DNA from: Bacillota bacterium
GTDB lineage: Bacteria; Bacillota; Clostridia; Oscillospirales; Ruminococcaceae
Length of the DNA: 64,000 nt
Reading direction: 5' to 3'
Assembly (NCBI GenBank): GCA_023431215.1
Contig: JAEYXR010000048.1
Span: 1-64,000, forward strand
A program made the position numbers and the translations under genes. Position 1 is the stretch's first letter; each line of letters begins with the position of its first letter. The notes under the pieces are model-generated. The model did no database searches and was not told where the DNA came from. It saw only the letters and a list, made by a program, of their open reading frames with translations. This document shows positions 1-8,049 of the stretch, piece after piece.

Positions 1-405
1 GCAATACATCTGACGCTTTTCCAGATATTCCAGCACAATATAGCCGTCAGGGGGTGCATTCTGATAGCGTTCAAAACTGCGGATGGTACGCTGCACCGCC
101 TTTCTCTGGCTTTTCAGCTTACCAATCTGCTCCCCTATCTGGTTGTCACGATGCTCCAGCAGCGTGACAATTTCCTTCAAATTCTCGCTGGAAAGCTGCT
201 GTTGAATTTCTTTCAGCGAAAAACCCATAGATTTTAAATACTGTATCATATCCAGGCGGGCGCTTTGCCGAATATCGTAGTAGCGGTAGCCGTTTTCATC
301 ATTGCGGCTGCTGGGGCACAAAAGGCCCATCTTATCATAAAGCCGAAGGGTCTGTTCGCTGACATGGTTTACTTTTGCCATTTTACCTATGGTAAGTTTT
401 TCCAT
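1..405 (-). CDS. MerR family transcriptional regulator (3' end cut by window)
   Basis: The 135 visible residues begin MEKLTIGKMAKVNHVSEQTL, the winged-helix HTH of MerR activators. They continue through the LRLYDKMGLL and NGYRYYD segments to a long helix (about residues 75-125) that would form the dimerising coiled coil. The effector-binding C-terminus lies outside the window, so the ligand cannot be inferred. The ATG at 405 follows a GAGGAGAG ribosome site. A sigma-A-like promoter (TTGCAA, 16 bp, TATACT) lies at 487-514. The gene runs in the same direction as the hydroxyacid dehydrogenase upstream but is separated from it by a strong terminator, so it is an independent unit. Confidence 0.85.
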   Translation of the reverse strand, partial: MEKLTIGKMAKVNHVSEQTLRLYDKMGLLCPSSRNDENGYRYYDIRQSARLDMIQYLKSMGFSLKEIQQQLSSENLKEIVTLLEHRDNQIGEQIGKLKSQRKAVQRTIRSFERYQNAPPDGYIVLEYLEKRQMYC

Positions 406-486
406 TTGTCTTACTCTCCTCACCCTAAACTATTAGCCCAGTGCATTATCATGAAGAATTACTGGCAGCAATATAACATTATCTTT

Positions 487-514
487 AGTATAAGGTTTTT
501 GTCCGTTTTTGCAA
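487..514 (-). promoter_or_regulatory. Promoter of the MerR-family gene
   Basis: On the minus strand TTGCAA (509-514) and TATACT (487-492) are separated by 16 bp, about 80 bp upstream of the ATG. Confidence 0.55.
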
Positions 515-517
515 GAA

Positions 518-550
518 AAAAAGCACCCGGCAAGCTGCCGGGTGCTTTTT
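518..550. terminator. Intrinsic terminator after the hydroxyacid dehydrogenase gene
   Basis: GCACCCGGCA and TGCCGGGTGC form a 10-bp GC-rich stem with a 3-nt loop, flanked by an A-run and a T-run. It ends the minus-strand dehydrogenase operon and could work in both directions. Confidence 0.85.
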
Positions 551-563
551 GGTGCCCTGAGGC

Positions 564-1520
564 TTATTTGTTTACAACATTGGTGGGGTTGCCATCCAGG
601 AATGCCTTTACATTGTCAACGGCCATGTTCATGATGCGCTGACGGGGCTCCTTGGCTGCCCAGGAAATATGAGGAGTGATGATGCAGTTTTTGGCTTTGA
701 GCAGGGGGTTGTCACCCTTGATGGGCTCGGTGGAAACAACGTCCAAACCTGCGGCATAAACCTTGCCGGAGTTAAGGGCGTCAGCCAGATCCTGCTCAAC
801 AATGAGGGGACCACGGGAGTTGTTGAGGATGATAACGCCATCCTTCATCTTTGCAATAGAATCCTTGTTTACGATGCCCTCGGTCTCGGGGAACAAGGGG
901 CAGTGCAGAGCAATAACGTCAGACTTGGCCAGCAGGGTGTCCAGGTCAACATACTCGGCAATGGCTTTGCCGCTGTCGTTAGGATAAGAGTCAAAAGCCA
1001 GAACATTCATGCCCAGAGCCTTTGCAATTTTACCGGTGGCCTGGCCAATACGGCCAAAGCCGATGATACCCATGGTTTTACCATCCAGCTCAATGAGGGG
1101 ATAGTTCCAGTAGCACCAGTCAACATTGTTTTCCCACTCGCCGTTGTGCACGGAGTCATTGTGAGCGCCGATGTGATGGCAGATCTCCAGCAGCAGGGCA
1201 ATGGCAAACTGACCAACAGAAGCGGTACCGTAGGTGGGAATGTTGCAGACGGGAATACCCTTTTCTTTGGCATAGTTAAAATCCACAACGTTGTAGCCGG
1301 TAGCCAAAACGCCGATGTATTTCATGTTGGGGCAGGCATCAATGGTTTCCTTGGAGATGGGGGTTTTGTTCATAATAACAATCTCAGCATCGCCAATGCG
1401 CTCTACGATTTTGTCAGCGGGGGTGCGGTCATATACGGTAATTTCACCAAAAGCTTTAAAGCCGTCCCAGGTCAGGTCGCCGGGGTTCTCGGTGTATCCG
1501 TCCAAAACTACGATTTTCAT
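564..1520 (-). CDS. D-isomer specific 2-hydroxyacid dehydrogenase (hydroxypyruvate/glyoxylate reductase-like)
   Basis: This 318-residue protein has the full two-domain fold of D-2-hydroxyacid dehydrogenases. The Rossmann motif GFGRIG is at residues 154-159, and the catalytic Arg/Glu/His triad appears as NNSRG (R236), STEP (E265) and TPHISW (H284). Family members reduce hydroxypyruvate or glyoxylate with NAD(P)H in the cytoplasm. It is the last gene of a module with an isomerase-like TIM-barrel gene 44 bp upstream and a carboligase beyond, so reduction of hydroxypyruvate to glycerate is the best guess. Canonical glyoxylate operons use a tartronate semialdehyde reductase of a different family here. 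Substrate is inferred from context only. Confidence 0.85.
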   Translation of the reverse strand: MKIVVLDGYTENPGDLTWDGFKAFGEITVYDRTPADKIVERIGDAEIVIMNKTPISKETIDACPNMKYIGVLATGYNVVDFNYAKEKGIPVCNIPTYGTASVGQFAIALLLEICHHIGAHNDSVHNGEWENNVDWCYWNYPLIELDGKTMGIIGFGRIGQATGKIAKALGMNVLAFDSYPNDSGKAIAEYVDLDTLLAKSDVIALHCPLFPETEGIVNKDSIAKMKDGVIILNNSRGPLIVEQDLADALNSGKVYAAGLDVVSTEPIKGDNPLLKAKNCIITPHISWAAKEPRQRIMNMAVDNVKAFLDGNPTNVVNK

Positions 1521-1564
1521 AGTCTTTTAGTCCTTCTTTCTTAAGAGTAGTAACGTGGTTTTAA

Positions 1565-2461
1565 TTAGTCTTCCAACAGAGCCCATGCACGGTTGATGAC
1601 GCGCTTGGTGTTGGCCATGATGACATCCTCATCCTCATCGCCCCAGGGCTTCACCTCAAAGGACATTACCAGAGGATCGTTTGCACGGAAGAAGCCTTCT
1701 TCCTTTAGTACGCGGAAGAAATCCAGCAGCTCTGCGGTGTCGTTGGCGCTGTTGGGGAAGCCAAAACGGGGATGAGCATCACCGTAAGCCTCGCAGCCTT
1801 CCTTGACAACGGCATTGCCGATGTGCAGATGAGTGATGTAGGGGCGCAGGGTCTGAATAACAAACTTGGAGGTCTCATAGGTGGTGGGGAAGTGGCTCAG
1901 GTCAACCATCAGACCAAAGTTGTTGCAGGTGGTGCGCATATCGGCAGCAAACTTTGCAGCATAAGGAGCAGGGCCGATCAGAACAGCCTTGTCCATGTCG
2001 TAATCAAACACTTCCAGTTCGACCATCATGCCTTTGGTTGCAGCATAAGCACAAACATTGCGGGTGGTTTTCAGCAGCTGCTGGTAAGCCTGATCTTTGG
2101 TAGCCTCTTCCCATTTGCCGGCCAGGAATGCAATGCCCTTGGCGCCCAGGTATTCAGCCTCATCCACGGCTTCAATCAGGGTAGCCTCGGCCTTTTTGCG
2201 GCCTTCCTCATCAATATCGTTGGGGTTGAGTTTTGGCCCCAGCAGACGGGGCTGTGCACCGTAGCAAACCTTGATGTGGCTGTCGGCCAGCAGCTTCTTG
2301 GCTGCGGCACGGGTTTCGTCGTCGGCAAATTTGCAGACTTCAATGGCATCAAAAAAGTCATCACATACAATGTCTTTAATAGATTGCAAAACTTCACGCT
2401 TGGGGTGACTCATCCACTGGATGGTACCAACTTGGAAATACTTATGAATGCTGTCTCTCAT
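1565..2461 (-). CDS. Sugar phosphate isomerase/epimerase-family TIM barrel (hydroxypyruvate isomerase-like)
   Basis: This 298-residue protein belongs to the xylose isomerase-like TIM-barrel superfamily (AP endonuclease 2 fold). The expected metal-ligand pattern is visible: E150 in ELEVFD, D187 in VDLSHF, H213 in HLHIGN and E269 in SFEVKP. Beside a glyoxylate-carboligase-like gene and a hydroxyacid dehydrogenase, it could interconvert tartronate semialdehyde and hydroxypyruvate. It is about 40 residues longer than E. coli Hyi and diverged from it, so another 2-keto or aldo sugar substrate is possible. The ATG at 2461 is preceded by a GGGAGAAACTACA ribosome site. Confidence 0.7.
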   Translation of the reverse strand: MRDSIHKYFQVGTIQWMSHPKREVLQSIKDIVCDDFFDAIEVCKFADDETRAAAKKLLADSHIKVCYGAQPRLLGPKLNPNDIDEEGRKKAEATLIEAVDEAEYLGAKGIAFLAGKWEEATKDQAYQQLLKTTRNVCAYAATKGMMVELEVFDYDMDKAVLIGPAPYAAKFAADMRTTCNNFGLMVDLSHFPTTYETSKFVIQTLRPYITHLHIGNAVVKEGCEAYGDAHPRFGFPNSANDTAELLDFFRVLKEEGFFRANDPLVMSFEVKPWGDEDEDVIMANTKRVINRAWALLED

Positions 2462-2787
2462 TGTAGTTTCTCCCTTTCATGGTAATTTATCATCTTGCCT
2501 TAGCGGGCGGCACAAAAGTCCCCGCAAATAGTTTTGCCAAGTATACCAGAGTGTACTCTTCTCTAATAAAACTCGCAAAACGCCAAGGATACGGTACTAT
2601 CATCTCATATTTTAGCTAAAGTGTAAAGGTCTTTTGAGCAATGAACCAATTTTCTGTATTTCGCATCAATAAAAACTTTACTGAATTTAGTATGTGTTGT
2701 ATAAAAACACAAAATACATCTAAGCCGCCCCGCCCAATGGGGCAGAGCGGCTTAAGAAGCTGCAGTTCAAGTTGAACTCAACAATAA
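2462..2787. other. Intergenic stretch between the isomerase-like and carboligase genes
   Basis: These 326 bases hold no convincing gene. A terminator-like hairpin sits at the carboligase side (2721-2754). A TATACT hexamer on the minus strand at 2540-2545 lacks a good -35 partner. The small palindrome GAGTGTACTC at 2549-2558 lies next to it and could be an operator. The isomerase and dehydrogenase pair therefore probably has its own promoter. Confidence 0.4.
2721..2754 (-). terminator. Hairpin after the carboligase gene
   Basis: The arms TAAGCCGC and GCGGCTTA enclose a second GCCC/GGGC stem. On the minus strand the hairpin is followed by a T-rich but interrupted stretch, so termination may be incomplete. 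Confidence 0.5.
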
Positions 2788-4446
2788 TTAATAAACAAAC
2801 TCTTTGATGTTGTTCAGTGCACCGCCCATAGAGCAGTCAACCTTGGGGTTGCAAACAATGTCGATGATGGCGGGTTTGCCGCTCTCCTGAGCACGCTTCA
2901 GAGCTGCGGGAATATCCTTGGCATCAAAGACGCGCTCGCCGTAGCAGGCAAAGCCCTCTGCAACCTTGACATAATCCATTACGCCCTGGTTTTCAGCCAT
3001 CTCAACAGCATACTCGTAGCCATAAGCGCCATTCTGGTTCTGACGGATGAGGCCCAGGTAAGCGTTGTTGACGATAACAACAATAACGGGGATGTTGAAC
3101 TTGGCGCATACAGCCAGCTCCTGCACGTGGAAGGTAAAGCCGAAGTCACCCATAACGGCAACAGCTTGCTTACCGGTAGCAACAGCAGCACCAAAGGCAG
3201 CGGGAATATCATAGCCCAAGGTTCCTGCACCGCCGGAAGGCAGATAGTGACGGGGAGTGCCCACATCCTGCAGCTGGCCGGACCAGATCTGGGTGATGCC
3301 GCAGCCGGTGGTGAAGATGGCGTTTTCGCCAAAGTACTTGTTCAGCTCTTCAAACACGCGGTGGGGGTTGATGGGCTTGCAATCGTAATCTACCTTGCGG
3401 TGCAGTTCCTTGCGCAGCTGGGGAACATTGATGTCCCAGTTGGTAGCAGCGCCGTCGGCAGCAACCAGCAGAGCGTCGATTGCCTTTTTGGCATCAGCAA
3501 CAATACCCAGGTCAGCAGGGAAAATTTTGCCGATTTCTTTTGCTTCAATGTTGATGTGGATGAACTTACGGTCGCCGCGATATACATCCAAAGCACCGGT
3601 GTGGCGGTCGGTAAAGCGGCAGCCAATACCCAGTACCAGGTCAGACTCCAAGAATACTTTGTTGCCGATGGGCTGACCAACCTGAATACCGCAGTGACCT
3701 GCATTGAGAGGATGGTCTACAGGGATACCGCCCTTGGCCATGTAGGTGGTGATAACGGGAGTATTCAGCTTTTCTGCCAGCTTGACGCACTCGGCAGTAG
3801 CATTTGCCAAAACAACACCGCCGCCCATGAGCAACAGGGGTTTCTTGGCAGCTTTGATCATCTCGATAGCCTTTGCAATGTCCTCGGCCTTGGGTGCGGG
3901 AGCTTCAATAGCATAAGGCTTGTAGGAATCGGGATCAAACTCGATGTCTGCATTCTGAACATCCAGGGGCAGATCAATAACAACAGGGCCGGGCTTACCT
4001 TCGCGGGCAACACGGAAAGCCTCGTGGAAGGTTTCTACCACGTCAGCGGGGTTGGTGATGCACCAGGTCTTTTTAGCAACAGGCTCAGCAATTTTTGCCA
4101 TGTCAACACACTGGAAGGCATCCTTGCCCAGCTGTGCGGTAACTGCCTGGCCGGTAATGACCATAGCGGGGATGCTGTCGATGTTGTTGGTGTAAATACC
4201 GGTAACAAAGTTGGTGGCACCGGGGCCGGAGGTGCAGAGAGCCAGAGCCATTCTGCCGCTGGCACGGTAGTAACCGCCTGCAGCGTGGACACAGCACTCC
4301 TCGTGACGATGGGTGTAGTGTTTGATTTTGGAATCGGCCAAGTATTTGTACAAGCCGTTGATACCTGCGCCGGGAATACCGAAAGCATCGGTAATGCCTT
4401 CCATTTCAAGAATCTTGACAATGGCTTCAGAAGCTTTCATCTTCAT
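2788..4446 (-). CDS. ThDP-dependent carboligase, glyoxylate carboligase (tartronate semialdehyde synthase)-like
   Basis: This 552-residue enzyme has the acetolactate synthase architecture: N-terminal PYR domain, central domain and C-terminal PP domain. The ThDP/Mg motif starts at GD (433-434) and ends at NN (460-461). The stretch after it (NNAYLGLIRQ) and the C-terminal MGGALNNIKEF resemble Gcl, which joins two glyoxylates to tartronate semialdehyde and CO2. In E. coli Gcl the usual catalytic Glu is Val51; here the aligned residue is Glu49 (HRHEE, codon 4300-4302). The enzyme may therefore use another acceptor or be an unusual Gcl, so no gene symbol is given. The ATG follows GGAGGAATATTATC. 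The promoter contains a motif shared with iclR. Confidence 0.8.
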   Translation of the reverse strand: MKMKASEAIVKILEMEGITDAFGIPGAGINGLYKYLADSKIKHYTHRHEECCVHAAGGYYRASGRMALALCTSGPGATNFVTGIYTNNIDSIPAMVITGQAVTAQLGKDAFQCVDMAKIAEPVAKKTWCITNPADVVETFHEAFRVAREGKPGPVVIDLPLDVQNADIEFDPDSYKPYAIEAPAPKAEDIAKAIEMIKAAKKPLLLMGGGVVLANATAECVKLAEKLNTPVITTYMAKGGIPVDHPLNAGHCGIQVGQPIGNKVFLESDLVLGIGCRFTDRHTGALDVYRGDRKFIHINIEAKEIGKIFPADLGIVADAKKAIDALLVAADGAATNWDINVPQLRKELHRKVDYDCKPINPHRVFEELNKYFGENAIFTTGCGITQIWSGQLQDVGTPRHYLPSGGAGTLGYDIPAAFGAAVATGKQAVAVMGDFGFTFHVQELAVCAKFNIPVIVVIVNNAYLGLIRQNQNGAYGYEYAVEMAENQGVMDYVKVAEGFACYGERVFDAKDIPAALKRAQESGKPAIIDIVCNPKVDCSMGGALNNIKEFVY

Positions 4447-4466
4447 GATAATATTCCTCCTACTTA

Positions 4467-4483
4467 ATTTTAAATATTAAAAT
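4467..4483. promoter_or_regulatory. AT-rich palindrome in the carboligase leader
   Basis: The perfect 17-bp palindrome ATTTTAAATATTAAAAT lies between the promoter and the ribosome site of the carboligase gene. It could be a second regulator site, although AT-rich palindromes also arise by chance. Confidence 0.35.
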
Positions 4484-4505
4484 ATAGTTTTAACTTGCTA
4501 CCATT

Positions 4506-4534
4506 ACTATACAAATATTAAAACTAAATTTCAA
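4506..4534 (-). promoter_or_regulatory. Carboligase promoter with embedded operator-like motif
   Basis: On the minus strand TTGAAA (4529-4534) and TATAGT (4506-4511) are exactly 17 bp apart. The motif TTAGTTTTAATATTTGTA (4510-4527) fills the spacer and matches 16 of 18 bases of a motif in the iclR promoter, which suggests control by that IclR protein. Confidence 0.6.
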
Positions 4535-4736
4535 TAGTATTTATAACGATTCTCCTTTGTCACCAAAAAGTTTTCAGGCTCTGTTGTAATTTCACCAACA
4601 AACATTTTAACAATTGAAAAAACTATCCTTTTCCCATCTGTGTTTTTTGTTTTAAGGGTGGCTTTCATAAAATTCTTTGTACAACCTGCACTTAGTTTTA
4701 CAGTTATATCTGTTTATCCTGCAACAAAAATTTTAA

Positions 4737-5198
4737 CTATTTTAGGTGCTTTTCCATGACATAGTTGGTCAACAGCACCCCGTGCCTCTCTACCTGCTGT
4801 TCTTTCAACACAAGATACCCCCGCTGTTGAAAAAACGGCAGTGCGGTGACAGATGCATGGGTGGTCACCAAAAAACAGCCTTTCTGCCGTGCATGGTTTT
4901 CCAGCTCTGCTGCAATGGCCGTTGCCACGCCCCGTCTTTGATACGCCCTATGGACATACAATCTATCCAGATATCCTCTGTCTATGTCTCCAAAGCCTGA
5001 ATTTTTTCCATCCAGCTCTGCCACTATGGTGTAGTGCGCCAGCAACGATAGCTTCCATGCTTTTTCATCCATATCTCTGGGCGCCCAAGCATCAAGCTGC
5101 GGCTGAGTATAATCAGCTTTGTTAACGGTGTGTACCGTATGCTGAAAAAGGCGTATTATCTCGGCACAGTCCTCTGCTCTAAAGGCTCTCAGCTTCAA
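4737..5198 (-). CDS. GNAT family N-acetyltransferase
   Basis: The protein has the GNAT fold. The stretch LDRLYVHRAYQRRGVATAIA holds beta-strand 4 and the acetyl-CoA pyrophosphate loop (R-R-G-V-A), and the C-terminal FFQQRGY is also typical. The acceptor substrate is unknown. The chosen start is the TTG at 5198, giving the family-typical beginning KLRAFRAEDCAEI, with AAGGA about 10 bases upstream. An in-frame ATG at 5249 would add 17 residues without homology. The gene lies between the carboligase and iclR genes in the same direction, 34 bases downstream of a closing AT-rich region, and may be co-transcribed with iclR. Confidence 0.75.
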   Translation of the reverse strand: MKLRAFRAEDCAEIIRLFQHTVHTVNKADYTQPQLDAWAPRDMDEKAWKLSLLAHYTIVAELDGKNSGFGDIDRGYLDRLYVHRAYQRRGVATAIAAELENHARQKGCFLVTTHASVTALPFFQQRGYLVLKEQQVERHGVLLTNYVMEKHLK

Positions 5199-5282
5199 TC
5201 TGCACCATCCTTCTTCCTTGTTTATGTAAGCAAAAGCGGCAATCACCAAGCCTTGTGATTACCGCCTTCTCATGGCTTTTTA

Positions 5283-6089
5283 TCAAATCTCTTCTTTGTT
5301 CCACCCCAAGCGATAACTCAGCTCGTCGGCAGCCTCCAACAAATAGGGCAGGTTGGCAAAAATATGCTCGTCCGTCATACGGGAGGTCGGACCGCTTACA
5401 CTGATGCCCGCCACCACTTTGCCGGTATAATCCCGCACGGGAGCAGCAATGCAGCGTGCACCCACTTCACATTCTTCATTATCAAAAGCATAGCCGCAAT
5501 TGCGTGCCTGCTCCACAGCGGCCATCAGTTCCTGTGGTGTGGTAATGGTTGCACCGGTAAACTGAGGAAGCCCTTTTACAGCTATAATCTGCTCCATTTG
5601 TGAGGTGGTATAATTTTGCAGCAGCAGTTTGCCCACACCGGTGCAGTGCATGGGGGCAATGTTGCCAATTCGCTGCATAGATACCAGGGTTTTGCTGGGA
5701 CCGTTCACTACCTCTACATACATGACAGCCATATCATACTCTATGGAAAGATTGGCCGATTCCCCAAAAATGCGGGAAACATTACGTAAAAACGGCAGTG
5801 AAATATTGCGTATACTCATATTGGAACTAATGCTTTGCGCCATTCCGCACAGCTTAAAGGTAAGGTAGTAGCGGCCGGTATCAATGTCACGTGCCACATA
5901 GCCACGCCGCTGCAAGGCAGCCAAAAAACGCAGCACCGTGCTGGAATTCATGCAAAGTTCTTTGGAAAGATCCTGCAGTCTGGCAGGTTCACTAAGATTA
6001 GACATTACTTCCATTAAGCTTAACAATTTTTCGGACGATAAGTTGGTCTGTGTTGGGCCCAAGGTATCTACCTCGGTTTGTCTAGACAT
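5283..6089 (-). CDS. IclR family transcriptional regulator
   Basis: The 268 residues comprise an N-terminal winged HTH (about residues 18-75, with LQDLSKELCMNSSTVLRFL as the recognition region) and a C-terminal IclR effector domain (about 85-262). The latter contains the family motif YAFDNEECEVGARCIAAPV and the ISVSGPTSRM ending. IclR proteins such as AllR sense small acids including glyoxylate. Neighbouring a carboligase module and sharing a promoter motif with it, this one is probably its regulator and autoregulated. The ATG is preceded by CAGGAGGAAACAT. The assignment to the family is firm; target and ligand are inferred. Confidence 0.9.
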   Translation of the reverse strand: MSRQTEVDTLGPTQTNLSSEKLLSLMEVMSNLSEPARLQDLSKELCMNSSTVLRFLAALQRRGYVARDIDTGRYYLTFKLCGMAQSISSNMSIRNISLPFLRNVSRIFGESANLSIEYDMAVMYVEVVNGPSKTLVSMQRIGNIAPMHCTGVGKLLLQNYTTSQMEQIIAVKGLPQFTGATITTPQELMAAVEQARNCGYAFDNEECEVGARCIAAPVRDYTGKVVAGISVSGPTSRMTDEHIFANLPYLLEAADELSYRLGWNKEEI

Positions 6090-6133
6090 ATGTTTCCTCC
6101 TGTTCTCGTGCCGCTACTTTTTTAACAATGCAT

Positions 6134-6162
6134 AGTATAGCATTTAATTTTAATATTTGCAA
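6134..6162 (-). promoter_or_regulatory. iclR promoter with shared operator-like motif
   Basis: On the minus strand TTGCAA (6157-6162) and TATACT (6134-6139) are 17 bp apart. The motif TTAATTTTAATATTTGCA (plus strand, 6144-6161) covers the spacer and the -35 box and differs at two positions from the copy in the carboligase promoter. Confidence 0.6.
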
Positions 6163-6271
6163 CTACATTTTAATAAATTATCTGCAAAAAAATTAGTGCT
6201 ATCCACCATCACCATCTTGTTGATTAGGAAAGCACCAATTATTTATTACAGTGAATAGGGAAGAATAAAAA

Positions 6272-7573
6272 CTACAAAATAGCAGCTTCGGGCATTTTTT
6301 GCTGCAAAATTCTTTCCATAATTTCTTGATACTCTACCCACATATCGTCATATAGCTGATAGATTCTTTGCCGGCTAGGTTCAGAGTTCTTTATGATTTC
6401 ATCAAAATTCAAAAGCACCTGTTCACATACCTGTGGGCATAACAAACCCTTTTGACACATCCGTGAGATTATATTCATAGAATGTTGTTTGGAGAAAACA
6501 TCCTTATAGCTGCGCTGGCTAATCAATGCGCTTAAAATGTCTGCCACTGCCACAATGCGCTCTGGCAAGGTGAGCTGACTACCCTTCAACCCCCATGGAT
6601 AGCCGCTGCCATCCAGCTTTTCATGATGTCTCACTGCAATGTTGCAAATTTCTTGGCCGACTACCCCACAAATAATCTCATGAGTTTTTATCACATGGGT
6701 ACGCATAATTGCCATCTCTTGGCTGCTGAGCTTGCCGGGGTTATCTAAAATGCTGCTGGGAATGGAAATTTTACCAATGTCATGAAGAAAAGCTCCATAA
6801 TACAACCAGCTTAGCTCCTGTTCCGTCAACTTTAGCCTGCGGCCCAAATCCATGCTGATGACGGTGGTATTGATGGTATGTGCCACGGTAAATTTGCTGC
6901 GGAAATCATTGGCATATACCAACATCTGCAAAAAGGAATATTTTTGGTCTGCAAAGGCATTTGAATTGCAGATATACTCCTCCAGCTCTTTTAAATATTC
7001 ACCGCTCTTCATCTTTTGAGTAATGTGATATTGTTCTTCTGCCTGCAGTAAAAGCTCCACATATTCCGGGCAAAACTTTTTGGGTGTATAGCTTCTCAGC
7101 GTCTTCCAGTCAGACTTCCCCATTTGCAGCATCATGTCGGCTCGGTCTGCCAGGCTCATTAGCGATATTTGCTTTCTATAAGGTGTGTCTATGTTTAATA
7201 ATGTGCTATAGTCGGCATGATGAAACATCAACACCTGTGAAATCTGCTCCAATGGCGACATATATTTTAAAAAAAGATAACCAAATACAGCATGTCTCCA
7301 CACATCGGCTGTTTCAAACTCTGCCATACGGTCAAATTCTTCTGTTTCATAAGCACCCACATCATGAAACATACCCAGTACCAATTGGGTGTTCCAGTCA
7401 ATTTCCGGGTCCTGCCTCCCCACCCTGCTCATACAAAGGAGAATATAGGCAACCCGCTCCCCGTGAGTAACCAATCGTGGATCAATCATTCTAAGCGTGT
7501 TTCGTAGTGCATAGATGACCTGAACATTATTTATGAGCAAAGGTTGTTGTTCTTCTAAAATTTGCAGCACCAA
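6272..7573 (-). CDS. HD-GYP domain phosphohydrolase
   Basis: This 433-residue soluble protein carries two HD-type halves. The first has FHDVGAY (H70, D71). The second is a full HD-GYP domain with HDIGK (264-268), HHEKLDGSGYP (316-326) and ERIVAVADILSAL. HD-GYP proteins usually hydrolyse cyclic di-GMP, and some act on other cyclic dinucleotides. No sensor or receiver domain is present, so its input is unknown. The start is a TTG at 7573 preceded by AAAGGAG. A GTG lies one codon further in. The gene stands alone with its own promoter (7627-7655). Confidence 0.88.
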   Translation of the reverse strand: MVLQILEEQQPLLINNVQVIYALRNTLRMIDPRLVTHGERVAYILLCMSRVGRQDPEIDWNTQLVLGMFHDVGAYETEEFDRMAEFETADVWRHAVFGYLFLKYMSPLEQISQVLMFHHADYSTLLNIDTPYRKQISLMSLADRADMMLQMGKSDWKTLRSYTPKKFCPEYVELLLQAEEQYHITQKMKSGEYLKELEEYICNSNAFADQKYSFLQMLVYANDFRSKFTVAHTINTTVISMDLGRRLKLTEQELSWLYYGAFLHDIGKISIPSSILDNPGKLSSQEMAIMRTHVIKTHEIICGVVGQEICNIAVRHHEKLDGSGYPWGLKGSQLTLPERIVAVADILSALISQRSYKDVFSKQHSMNIISRMCQKGLLCPQVCEQVLLNFDEIIKNSEPSRQRIYQLYDDMWVEYQEIMERILQQKMPEAAIL

Positions 7574-7626
7574 AAGAATATTCTCCTTTACTTTTTTAAT
7601 GTTTTAATGGATAATTTTAACAATTA

Positions 7627-7655
7627 ATTTTATCATATACGGTAACAAAATACAA
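7627..7655 (-). promoter_or_regulatory. Promoter of the HD-GYP gene
   Basis: On the minus strand TTGTAT (7650-7655) and TAAAAT (7627-7632) are separated by 17 bp, about 50 bases upstream of the TTG start. The rest of 7574-7846 is AT-rich and shows no gene. Confidence 0.5.
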
Positions 7656-7846
7656 TAATTATGCAATTTTTATTATACTTTTATGACCTATGGCATTTTT
7701 TTGCATGGTTTTTTTGATAAAAGTGTTGATTGAATAATTATTAAACCTTAGCGGTGTACCAATTAGTCATAGCATATTATTGATACAAAGCAACAATCAA
7801 TTTTCATATTTTCACAAAATTAACAAATTATTTTTGTGCAGCTTGC

Positions 7847-7875
7847 TTGACCGAACTGCAGTTGTCTGATATACT
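7847..7875 (+). promoter_or_regulatory. Promoter of the DEAD-box helicase gene
   Basis: TTGACC (7847-7852) and TATACT (7870-7875) are separated by exactly 17 bp. Transcription would start near 7882, leaving a leader of roughly 165 bases before the ATG at 8050. The leader holds a GGGG/CCCC hairpin just ahead of the ribosome site. Long leaders are typical of cold-shock DEAD-box mRNAs, which is suggestive only. Confidence 0.7.
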
Positions 7876-8049
7876 TAAACAGTATTTGCAAGAGCGTTAT
7901 GACTTTATGTTAGGAGCAGCGGCGGGGAGCATTTCCTCGTCTTTTCTTTTGTCGCTTGTTGTGGCTCTTGCCGCCTTGCAGTCCCGATATCGCTTTGTCA
8001 GCGCGGGGCTGCCGTGGGGTCAGTACCCCGGAAAGAACTAGAGGAATTC

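Noticed and set aside
3127..4467. Long plus-strand frame opposite the carboligase gene, and similar long frames opposite other genes
   Set aside because: The opposite strands encode recognised proteins with intact motifs and ribosome sites. The antisense frames come from codon bias.
7847..8041. 64-codon open frame upstream of the DEAD-box gene
   Set aside because: Its first codon coincides with the -35 box of a strong promoter and it has no ribosome site, so the region is promoter and leader.
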